From Chloroflexota bacterium (lineage in GTDB: Bacteria > Chloroflexota > Dehalococcoidia > JACQUD01), in assembly GCA_016210485.1 (NCBI GenBank), contig JACQUD010000045.1, forward strand, positions 1 to 33,452: a stretch of DNA of 33,452 nt. The letters run 5' to 3'. The position numbers were made by a program, and so were the translations under genes. Numbering within the stretch: position 1 is the first letter of the stretch; each line of letters opens with the position of its first letter. Below are positions 24,500 through 32,486 of this stretch, piece after piece. A model generated the notes under the pieces. The model was given only the letters and a program-made list of their open reading frames with translations. It was not told the DNA's origin and did no database searches.

Positions 24500-27073
24500 T
24501 CAGGTTACAGTGAAGGTGGAGCCACTCTCTGTCTTGGTCACCTCGATGCGTACCGGGAAGGCCTCTTTCAGCTCCTCGATGTGGGTGATGACCAGCACTT
24601 TCTCGAAGTCGTCCTGGATGGAGGTTATGGCCTCCACGATGCTGTCTCGGCCAGCGCTATCCTGAGTGCCGAACCCCTCGTCGATGATCAGGATGGGGAG
24701 GGGTGCCCGAGCACGGCGGGCCAGGAGGCGGGAGAGGGCGATGCGCAGGGCCAGGTTGATGCGGAAGGCCTCGCCTCCGCTGAACATCTCGTAGTTGCGA
24801 GTCCCTAGCTCGTCGGCGATGAGGATGTCCAGGGTCTCTATAGGCTCTCCCTTCCCTGCCCTCCGGGGCCTCTGGGCCTCTAGCGTGAGGAACATCCGCC
24901 CCCCCGTCATCCGGGTCAGAAGCTGATTGGCTTCGGCCTCTACTTCGGGGAGAGCAGATTCGATAATGAGGGCCGGGACTCCTCGGTGGCTGAAGGCTAG
25001 GGCCAGCTCCTCATAGATATCCTTCTCTCGAGAGACTAGGTGTAGCTCCCTCTCCTTTGAGGCCAGCATTCCTTCCAGGGCTAGGCATCGCTCAAGTTTT
25101 TGCTGGGCAGCGCCCAGCCGCCGGTCCGCCGCCTCCTTTTGGCTGGAAGTTTCTTTAAACGTTGCCTCAGCCTGGCGAAGCTGCGCCGAGGCCTGGGGCA
25201 GGCCCTGTAGTTCCTGGCGTAGCTCTTCGATTCTTTGAGCTAGGGCGCGAAGAGAGCTGTCCAGCGCCTCGGCCAGGCTTCGAGCCTGGGCCAGGGCGGC
25301 TTCCTCTTGGGGGATAAGCTTCTCGGCTTCCCTCAGTCGCATCAGGTGGGCTTCATAGGGAGTCAGCTCCCGAATACGGCGCTGGGCCTGGAGATGCTGG
25401 GCCTCGTCATAGCCCAGCTCGGCCATCTCCTGCCCCAGCCTTTGTAGCTCCTGGCGCTCCTGGTGGGCGAAATCCTGCGAGCCCAACCTGGCTCTCATCG
25501 CTTCCAATAAAGGGCGGTGTGCCTCCGTAGCCTCTCTGGCCGCCACGGCTTGGGCCACGTCTTTTTTCAGGGAGGCGTCTCTGGCTTGGGCTCGTGCCGT
25601 CTCCTGCTTTAGGCGAACCTCCCCATTCTCCACCTCCTCTTTCAGGGCCATCAGCTCCCTTCCCTTCTCAAGGATGGCCTCTTCTGCCTCCTTGAGGGAT
25701 CGCTCCTGCCCCAATATCTCATCATGGAACAAGGCCTGAAGGCGTGCTCTATCCTCCTTGGATAGGGGCCGCTGGCACAGGGGGCACAAAGCCTCCTCGG
25801 GCTTCAGCATGTCCAGCTTGCCCTGGAGGTCGCTGATCTCATCCCGCGCCTTATCACCCCGAGACTGGAGGCTCTGGATTTGAAGGGCGAGGCCGGAGGC
25901 CTGCTGTCTTTTTGCTTTCAGCCCCTCTTCCTGCCTATATAGGGCCTCCAGGTGTTTGGCTATCTCTTTCAACTCTTTCTGCGCCACCTCCAGGCCTGAT
26001 ACCTGCGCTTCCAGCTTGTCCAGCTCGGCCTGGGCCAGTCTTTCCTGGGTGGCCAGGTCGCTCCTGATTCGCTCCACCGCTGCCTGGAGGCTGGCGTGAC
26101 GCTCTCTCAAGCTCAGGAGCGTATGGAGCTTGTGTCCCAGTTCGTCGTTGGCTTGCCTCAAAGAAACTAGCTCTCGGTATCCTGTCTCCACCTCCTGAGC
26201 CTGGGAGAGGATGCCCTGGTATTCCTGCATTTGCTGGAGGTGGCGATGAGCTTGGCTCTCCCAGGAGCGGCACTCAGCTTCCTTTTGGGTCCTCTCGCCA
26301 TCCAGTTGGCCCAGTTCCTGCCCTTTTATCTCCAGTTCCATCGCCGACCGGCGGAGGTTATCCACGTTTCTCTCCTGGACCTGGCGGCGGCTCTCCACAG
26401 CCTCCAGGAGGGCTTGGGCCTCCTGAAGCTCAGCCTCGTAGTTGGCTTTCAGGGCCAGCTCCCGGCTCAAGCTTTCAATCTCACGTTTCAGCGCCTCCTC
26501 CTCAGCCTCCCGCAGTTTGAGGTGGTCTTTGGCCATGGCTTCCAGCCTGTCGTAGAAGCCGAGGCCCAGGATGTTGCTCAGGATGTCCTTGCGCTGGGCG
26601 GGGGGTCGGTGGGTGAACTCATCGGCCCTCCCCTGGAGGAGGAAGGCGCTGTTAATGAAGGTGTCGTAGTCCAGGCGCAGGATTTCCAGGAGGATCTGCT
26701 GCGTTTCTCGGAGGCTGTTGCCGGCGATGGAGCGGAAGCCTCCGTTATGGGCTACCTGGAGTTCTAGGAGGCTCTGGCCTGGCTGGCCGGGGCGGCGGCC
26801 CCGGGCGCGCTTGCGCAGGACTCGGTAGCGCTCCTTTCCCTCCAGGAACTCTATCTCTACCTCCATCTCCCCTTGGCTATAGTGTATGAGGTCATCGTCG
26901 CTGGCAGCCCGGGACTTTCCCCACAGTGCCCAGGTCATGGCCTCCAGGAGGGCGGACTTGCCGTGGCCATTGTCGCCGCAGAGGCAGGCCACGTGGACGC
27001 CCTCCAGGTCGAGGGTGGGGACTCCCTCCCGGTAGCACATGAAGTTGCGCAGGGAGAGCCTGAGGGGGATCAC
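24500..27073 (-). CDS. sbcC: SbcC/Rad50-type exonuclease ATPase subunit
   Basis: 857 aa; N-terminal LSLRNFMCYREGVPTLDLEGVHVACLCGDNGHGKSALLEAMTWALWG (Walker A), coiled coil with zinc hook CPLCQRPL, C-terminal NYEMFSGGEAFRINLALRIALSRLLARR (signature) and PILIIDEGFGTQD (Walker B). Confidence 0.95.
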   Translation of the reverse strand: MIPLRLSLRNFMCYREGVPTLDLEGVHVACLCGDNGHGKSALLEAMTWALWGKSRAASDDDLIHYSQGEMEVEIEFLEGKERYRVLRKRARGRRPGQPGQSLLELQVAHNGGFRSIAGNSLRETQQILLEILRLDYDTFINSAFLLQGRADEFTHRPPAQRKDILSNILGLGFYDRLEAMAKDHLKLREAEEEALKREIESLSRELALKANYEAELQEAQALLEAVESRRQVQERNVDNLRRSAMELEIKGQELGQLDGERTQKEAECRSWESQAHRHLQQMQEYQGILSQAQEVETGYRELVSLRQANDELGHKLHTLLSLRERHASLQAAVERIRSDLATQERLAQAELDKLEAQVSGLEVAQKELKEIAKHLEALYRQEEGLKAKRQQASGLALQIQSLQSRGDKARDEISDLQGKLDMLKPEEALCPLCQRPLSKEDRARLQALFHDEILGQERSLKEAEEAILEKGRELMALKEEVENGEVRLKQETARAQARDASLKKDVAQAVAAREATEAHRPLLEAMRARLGSQDFAHQERQELQRLGQEMAELGYDEAQHLQAQRRIRELTPYEAHLMRLREAEKLIPQEEAALAQARSLAEALDSSLRALAQRIEELRQELQGLPQASAQLRQAEATFKETSSQKEAADRRLGAAQQKLERCLALEGMLASKERELHLVSREKDIYEELALAFSHRGVPALIIESALPEVEAEANQLLTRMTGGRMFLTLEAQRPRRAGKGEPIETLDILIADELGTRNYEMFSGGEAFRINLALRIALSRLLARRARAPLPILIIDEGFGTQDSAGRDSIVEAITSIQDDFEKVLVITHIEELKEAFPVRIEVTKTESGSTFTVT

Positions 27074-28671
27074 AGCTTTATTTCCCGGCCCAGCTCAGGG
27101 ATGCGAACTTCTATGCCTGTGCCCGCCAGTTTTTCCCCGAAAATCTGTGGTTTCTCCGTATGAATAGGTAAAACTACTTGTGGGTGGATGTCTTTTATCA
27201 TTTGGATAAGCTCCGGCCCGCTGGCGTGGCCCGAGGCATGAATATAGATGGGCTCATGGTGAGGCGCGTTGATGTGGAAGCGTTCTAGCCAGCGCTTCAA
27301 TCTCGCCTCGTCCAATTTCATTTCTTCGTTGAAGGGTTCGCTCCGGGCCCCAATGAAAACACTTCCAGATGGTGGCTCCAAATCGATTAGCTCGTTGAAG
27401 TCGAAGAAGTCCATGTGGACAATGTATTGAGTGGGATTTTGGCGGATCTCATAGGCCCTCACCCCTCTATCGTAATGTTCGGTCCTGATGGTCGAAGCGT
27501 CCCCACGGCTCCACTTTGTGCTGAATCCTATCGCATATTTGTTGCTCACATAGTCCTGCTTGCTATAGAGCATACTCTCTTTTCTTTCCAGATAGACCCG
27601 CACGCTCTTTTCCGAAAGCACGTCGGTGATTCCGGACTCAGGAAAGTCCTTGAGCTTGTTGAGCAAATAGGCAAGCTTGGGGGAGATAACCAGGGTGCGT
27701 CCCGTCTGCTCTGCCACAGTTTTCAGTGTTTGGTATCTGGTGGTATCTTTCCAGGCAAATCCAACCATAACTAAGCCAGCGCTACTAGAGACTAGTTTTC
27801 TGCACCCTTCTTCAACATTCAACTCGCTGTCTGGGGCGTCATCGTCTATTCTCGTGCCCTCGGTTATTAAAATATTTGGCCTTAGATTTCTCACTTTCTT
27901 CCAAAAGCCCTCGGTGTAATCGTTTCTGCGTCCGTGAAATCTCAAGTCTCCGGTATACAGCACACGCTGGCCATCTGACAGGCTGAGCAAAAACGATGCA
28001 CCTCCAGGAACAGAATGATCGACAGGAATGGCTTCGACCAAGATGTTTCCTATACTTATCGGTCCAGCCAAGGTGTTAAATTGGCGCGGGCGTGGCTCAC
28101 CTGAAGTGAGGTCGAAGGCTCCTGGGAAAAATGCGGTTTTGCCTGTGCGCTTAAGGCTTTTGCCTTTTGCGGCTGTGAACTCGTACTCGAATCCGCCTCT
28201 GCCCAGGTCTTCCGCAACCTCTATGGTAGCTTTAGTTATCTCGGTGCAAAAGATGGGAATCTTTTCGTCCAATAGGGAGATGTGCTTGAAGTGATCCTCG
28301 TGGGTGTGTGAGAGGAGAACAGCATCAACGAAGGGTTTACCATCTCTTTCCCTTATTATTTCGTCATAGCTCTTGACATTGGTCTCCCAGAGCGAACTGT
28401 CGCCCATGCCATGCTCTTTTAGTACCTCGTCGATGCCTTCGACCTTCAGGAGGTCTGACCTATATATGCCGTCCACTCTGGGTACTATCCCGAGCCTGAG
28501 CTGGTCTCGAAGAGCGTTATTGGTCCTGGGTTGCAAAAACTCTTCGTAAAAATCCCCCATTCTGTGGAAGGAGATGCCGAAATCGAGGAAAAGCCTGGTT
28601 TCAGCGTCTTCTATCAGCACTTTGTTGCCCCCCACCTCTCCCACCCCGCCGTAGAAGGTCAGCGAAGTCAC
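27070..28671 (-). CDS. Metallo-beta-lactamase/beta-CASP nuclease, RNase J-like
   Basis: 533 aa; TFYGGVGEVGGNKVLIED, LLSHTHEDHFKHISLL (HxHxDH), VDHSVPGGASFLLSLSDGQRVLYTGDLRFHG, IHASGHASGPELIQMIKDIHPQVVLPIHTEKPQIF (beta-CASP C-terminal motifs). Overlaps sbcC and sbcD by 4 nt each. Confidence 0.9.
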   Translation of the reverse strand: MTSLTFYGGVGEVGGNKVLIEDAETRLFLDFGISFHRMGDFYEEFLQPRTNNALRDQLRLGIVPRVDGIYRSDLLKVEGIDEVLKEHGMGDSSLWETNVKSYDEIIRERDGKPFVDAVLLSHTHEDHFKHISLLDEKIPIFCTEITKATIEVAEDLGRGGFEYEFTAAKGKSLKRTGKTAFFPGAFDLTSGEPRPRQFNTLAGPISIGNILVEAIPVDHSVPGGASFLLSLSDGQRVLYTGDLRFHGRRNDYTEGFWKKVRNLRPNILITEGTRIDDDAPDSELNVEEGCRKLVSSSAGLVMVGFAWKDTTRYQTLKTVAEQTGRTLVISPKLAYLLNKLKDFPESGITDVLSEKSVRVYLERKESMLYSKQDYVSNKYAIGFSTKWSRGDASTIRTEHYDRGVRAYEIRQNPTQYIVHMDFFDFNELIDLEPPSGSVFIGARSEPFNEEMKLDEARLKRWLERFHINAPHHEPIYIHASGHASGPELIQMIKDIHPQVVLPIHTEKPQIFGEKLAGTGIEVRIPELGREIKL

Positions 28672-29930
28672 GGCATCGTCTCCTGGCCGATGGCTTCCTG
28701 GATGAGTCGCTCACCGTATTCCTGGAGCGTTTGCGCTCTCTCCGGGGCTGTGCCCCTGACCTCCAGGTAGTGGCGCAGGGCCACCGCCGGCGTCAGCCCT
28801 GGGCCCGGCTCCAGCCCGCGCCTGGGCCGGCCAGTCGACTCCACCTCCCAGGCGATGGCGGCCACGAAGTGGGCGGGGGCCAGGGCCTTCCTCAGGGCCG
28901 ATTCGTCAATGAGATGGCGGTCATCCTCGGCCACCTTTATCTTCAGGCGGACGATGGCATCCTCTATCTTGTAGCGGGCGATGGCTCTGAGGAGGGCGTC
29001 AGTGGGGCTGGGAGGAATAGCATCGGCTTCTATGGTGAGGAAGGGTCGGGACTCCACGGGGTGGAAGCTCCACTCGGCGCGCCTGCCTGCTGGCTTCGAT
29101 GGGTCTATCTCCACCAGGCAGAAGCCCTTGGCCTCTCCCTCCTCACTGAAGTCTATGGCCTGGAGGCTACCGGAGTAAACGATGGGGGGGGCCTCGGAGA
29201 GGGCCTGGTGGCGATGGATGTGGCCCAGGGCTACGTAGTCCAGGTAGGGGTGATAGAGGCTGCTCTTGAGGAAGGCGATGTCGTGCCCCAGCATCATGCC
29301 ACGTTCCGAGCCGAACTTCGCCGAGTCCACGTGGAGGTGGCTGGACAGGACGGCGGGGATGTCCTCCCGCAGGTTTCGATATTCCTCTTGGAGCCAGGCG
29401 GCTACGATGTCTCTGGCCCTCTGGTTCATCTGGTCCAGGGGCAGGTTCTTGTGCTCCTCTTTTGCCAGGAGGGCGCGGCGCTGTGCCCAGGGCAGGGCGA
29501 TGACCTGGAGGGGGCCACTGTGGGTCTGGAGGAGGTAGGTGCCGGGGCGGGAGGCCACGGTTACGTTCTCCAGGGCCAGGGTGTGGCCCTTCGACGAGCT
29601 CAGGACAGCGAAGATCTCCATGGTGTGGGCGCGGGAGGGGGAGGCGGGGAGGTCGTGGTTGCCGGCCAGGAGGAAGACGTGGATGCCGGAGGAGGCGAGC
29701 CTGGAGATGCGGCGGGCGAACTCCCGCTGCTGGGTCTGGGAGGGGTCGCGAGATTTGTAGGCGTCGCCGCAGAAGAGGAAGACGTCGGCTCTCTCCTGGA
29801 GGGCGAAGTCCACGGCTTCATCCAGGGCGGAGAGGGCGTCCAGGAGGCGGGTGTTGAGGCCGGTGGCCGGGTCTATGCGGCCATAGGTCTCCACGCCCAG
29901 GTGAAGGTCAGAGAGGTGGAGGAGTTTCAT
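28668..29930 (-). CDS. sbcD: SbcD/Mre11-type nuclease subunit
   Basis: 420 aa; MKLLHLSDLHLGVETYGRIDP, FLFCGDAYKSRDPS, FLLAGNHDLP, VLSSHLHVD, YVALGHIHRHQ: calcineurin-like phosphoesterase motifs of Mre11/SbcD. Confidence 0.94.
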   Translation of the reverse strand: MKLLHLSDLHLGVETYGRIDPATGLNTRLLDALSALDEAVDFALQERADVFLFCGDAYKSRDPSQTQQREFARRISRLASSGIHVFLLAGNHDLPASPSRAHTMEIFAVLSSSKGHTLALENVTVASRPGTYLLQTHSGPLQVIALPWAQRRALLAKEEHKNLPLDQMNQRARDIVAAWLQEEYRNLREDIPAVLSSHLHVDSAKFGSERGMMLGHDIAFLKSSLYHPYLDYVALGHIHRHQALSEAPPIVYSGSLQAIDFSEEGEAKGFCLVEIDPSKPAGRRAEWSFHPVESRPFLTIEADAIPPSPTDALLRAIARYKIEDAIVRLKIKVAEDDRHLIDESALRKALAPAHFVAAIAWEVESTGRPRRGLEPGPGLTPAVALRHYLEVRGTAPERAQTLQEYGERLIQEAIGQETMP

Positions 29931-30406
29931 GTTTGATTGTTTTTATTTTTTGGTGGCCGATGGAGTCTGTCAAGCGGCTGATTAGGTTCAAGGGGAGGTC
30001 GGCCTTGGGGCTGGGGCGGTGCCAGAATTCAATCACAGGCCACATTGGAGTTTCCGTTTTTTAACCTTACCCTTTTGTGCTTTCCGAGGGGCTTGGCCTG
30101 CCTGGCCTGGGGCGATGATGGCGAGGCTGTCCGGGATGGATTCGGCAGGCTCTCCGCGCACGGAGTCCGCTCCGTTCCGAGAGTCCGCAGAGCGGACAAG
30201 GCGGACATCACGAGGTGGAGGTAGATGCTGGGCCGGTATGTAATAATCATAGGGCTAGGCGATGAGCGGGTCAATGGCCACAGGTCTCCCCCGATATATC
30301 GGGGCAGGTCAGAGGGATGGAGGAGGCAGATCATTTTCGAGATATTTACTCCGCCTTCGGTTCAAAGAGAACTTTTTGTAGGCGCACTGGCGGGTACGCT
30401 AACCGC

Positions 30407-31180
30407 TTATTTGATCGTCGTTTTCGAAGAGGAAGAATTGAACTTGACCAATGCATCCCAATCTATTTTCCCATCCGTGACGAAATTCTTGCTGAATTCG
30501 ACGGTGAACCTGTTCACTATTTGAGCGTACTCGTTGAAGAATTCTGCATTCCTCTTTCTGGCCGTATATCCCAGTGGCTTGATAATCTTTAGATAGAGGT
30601 CTTTGTTACCCGATATGAATTCCCAGAACTTTTGACCACAGTATTTGTAGTAATCACCCTTATCAGGATTATTATCACGGCCGTAGCAGCATCCATTAGC
30701 TGCCACAATTCGAATCTCGGAGTTTCCTGTTCGAAGAGCCCGCTTCGCCTTGTTGAAATCGTCTTTCATTTTTCTAATCTGACTACTATTGCCCCAATTG
30801 GGCCCTGATTTTATTGCCACTATATATCGTGTACCACCTTTATCGAATTCCAAATCAATTCCTTCTGTCGAGGACTTCCAGCCTCCATATACCCGTCGAT
30901 TAATGAAAACGGCTAGTCCTTCCAGGAAGTTCCCGAATAGGGCCTCTTCCTGTGACGATAAATGGGCGTCAAGCAGCATTTTCACTAAATCCTGGGCAAG
31001 TAGTACATTCTTGGCCTTAAAGAGGTAAGGATTCTTCCTTCTCAGAATCTGACTCAATCTCAGGCCCCGCAGACTCTGTAGTCTACTTGAATGGAAGCCG
31101 CCGATATTTTCCTGAACGTAAGCCTTTACATCATCGATCTTTATCGGGTTCATAATTTTTCCTATTTGCGCTATTTCCAT
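30407..31180 (-). CDS. Type II restriction endonuclease, PmeII-like family
   Basis: 257 aa; FKAKNVLLAQDLVKMLLDAHLSSQEEALFGNFLEGLAVFINRRVYGGWKSSTEGIDLEFDKGGTRYIVAIKSGPNWGNSSQIRKMKDDFNKAKRAL (D...xIKSG-like PD-(D/E)XK core); 9 nt downstream of a DNA methyltransferase. Confidence 0.8.
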   Translation of the reverse strand: MEIAQIGKIMNPIKIDDVKAYVQENIGGFHSSRLQSLRGLRLSQILRRKNPYLFKAKNVLLAQDLVKMLLDAHLSSQEEALFGNFLEGLAVFINRRVYGGWKSSTEGIDLEFDKGGTRYIVAIKSGPNWGNSSQIRKMKDDFNKAKRALRTGNSEIRIVAANGCCYGRDNNPDKGDYYKYCGQKFWEFISGNKDLYLKIIKPLGYTARKRNAEFFNEYAQIVNRFTVEFSKNFVTDGKIDWDALVKFNSSSSKTTIK

Positions 31181-31189
31181 TCCTTTGGT

Positions 31190-32074
31190 TCACGTGAGTC
31201 TCATAGGTAACTGTGCGTCACTAAGTGGAGTCCCTTTCAATCGAGCCTTGGCCCTCTCTGTGGATTCAATTGCCAGATCATAATACTGCTCCATTGCCTC
31301 AATGCCCATGTAATATCTCCGTAGCTGGATGCAAGCTAAGGCTGTTGTTCCAGACCCCATAAATGGGTCTAGCACTATGTCGCCTTCTTGAGTAAACAGT
31401 TTGATGAACCAAGTTGGCAGGGTGATCGGAAATGACGCGCTATGTTTGCGGTTGGAGCACTCTGTAGCGAGATGCAAGACATTAGTTGGGTAGGCAAAAT
31501 CCCTCCCGATCCAGTGAGAAACATTCTTGCCAAAACCGCTACCCACATGGGACTCATCGCGGATGCGGTCGGTCTGACTAAGTGTTGCGAGACGCTTTGT
31601 TGCCCAATCGCCCATTGGCACTGCAACTGCCTCTTGGAACATCTTAAACTGCTTTTGCTTTGTGAAGTGCAAACAACGCTCCCAGGCATCTCTGAAGCGG
31701 TTAGGCCACTTGCCAGGGTAGCAGTTTTTCTTGTGCCAGATGTATTCCTCTGTCCAAAGCCATCCTTCTTTCTTCATGGCTAGGATTAGCTCTAGCACAT
31801 AGGTCTGCCGCTCACCGTTGCTCGCTCGCTCTTTAATGTTTAGGACAAACGAACCTTCCGGTTTGAGGACACGCTTTAATTCAAGTGAAATGGGAAGGAA
31901 CCATTCTACATACTTGTTAATTGGAACCCCTGTATAGGTCTTTTTTCGGTTATCGGCATACGGAGGTGATGTGAATACCAAGTCAATGCAAGCATCGGGG
32001 AACGTTCTGAGGACTTCAAGGCAGTGTCCGCAGATGATTCTATCGAGTTCCAATGTGCTATCGTTCATAGGCAC
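31190..32074 (-). CDS. Site-specific DNA methyltransferase, beta-class, SPPY-type (probable N4-cytosine)
   Basis: 294 aa; LVFTSPPYADNRKKTYTG (motif IV) precedes DIVLDPFMGSGTTALACIQLRRYYMGIE (motif I), i.e. beta-class motif order. Confidence 0.9.
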   Translation of the reverse strand: MPMNDSTLELDRIICGHCLEVLRTFPDACIDLVFTSPPYADNRKKTYTGVPINKYVEWFLPISLELKRVLKPEGSFVLNIKERASNGERQTYVLELILAMKKEGWLWTEEYIWHKKNCYPGKWPNRFRDAWERCLHFTKQKQFKMFQEAVAVPMGDWATKRLATLSQTDRIRDESHVGSGFGKNVSHWIGRDFAYPTNVLHLATECSNRKHSASFPITLPTWFIKLFTQEGDIVLDPFMGSGTTALACIQLRRYYMGIEAMEQYYDLAIESTERAKARLKGTPLSDAQLPMRLT

Positions 32075-32144
32075 TCTGAAAGTGTAGCACCTACAATGAT
32101 TTGTCCAAGCCTATCGCAAAGCTTGCTGTTGGTGCAAGGATGTC

Positions 32145-32342
32145 TCAACAAGCTCTTTCCCACCCCTCTCGCAACAGTATTGAGGCTAACTCATTAGCCT
32201 GATCTACTGAGATGACGTGTTCTGCTACAAAGTCCCCCCATAGTAGTCTCCGGCAGGCTATATGTCCTCCAATATCATCGCCCTCGGCGACTAGCTCTAC
32301 AGCCAAATTCCCGCAAATCAGTTTTTCAAGGACTTGCCCCAT
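32145..32342 (-). CDS. Small hypothetical protein (65 aa)
   Basis: MGQVLEKLICGNLAVELVAEGDDIGGHIACRRLLWGDFVAEHVISVDQANELASILLREGWERAC; AAAGGAGG 7 nt upstream of this internal ATG supports it over the 81-aa ORF start. Confidence 0.6.
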   Translation of the reverse strand: MGQVLEKLICGNLAVELVAEGDDIGGHIACRRLLWGDFVAEHVISVDQANELASILLREGWERAC

Positions 32343-32486
32343 TGCTACGCCTCCTTTTAAACTATTGTTCCTCGCTCGCGGAATTGACAAAGCTTCTACC
32401 GTCGCTTTGCCAGCTATCTAAAACTCTCTCACTCGTGCATCTCCATGAGCGCGCCGTGGGCGTCCCGGGGGGAGGGCTGCCTCTTC

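Noticed and set aside
28731-29936. 401-aa plus-strand ORF antisense to sbcD
   Set aside because: Gly/Val/Glu-rich shadow ORF typical of GC-rich coding sequence; the sense strand has all SbcD phosphoesterase motifs.
30225-30524. 99-aa plus-strand ORF near the R-M island
   Set aside because: Overlaps the 3' end of the well-supported restriction endonuclease in antisense; no recognisable family.
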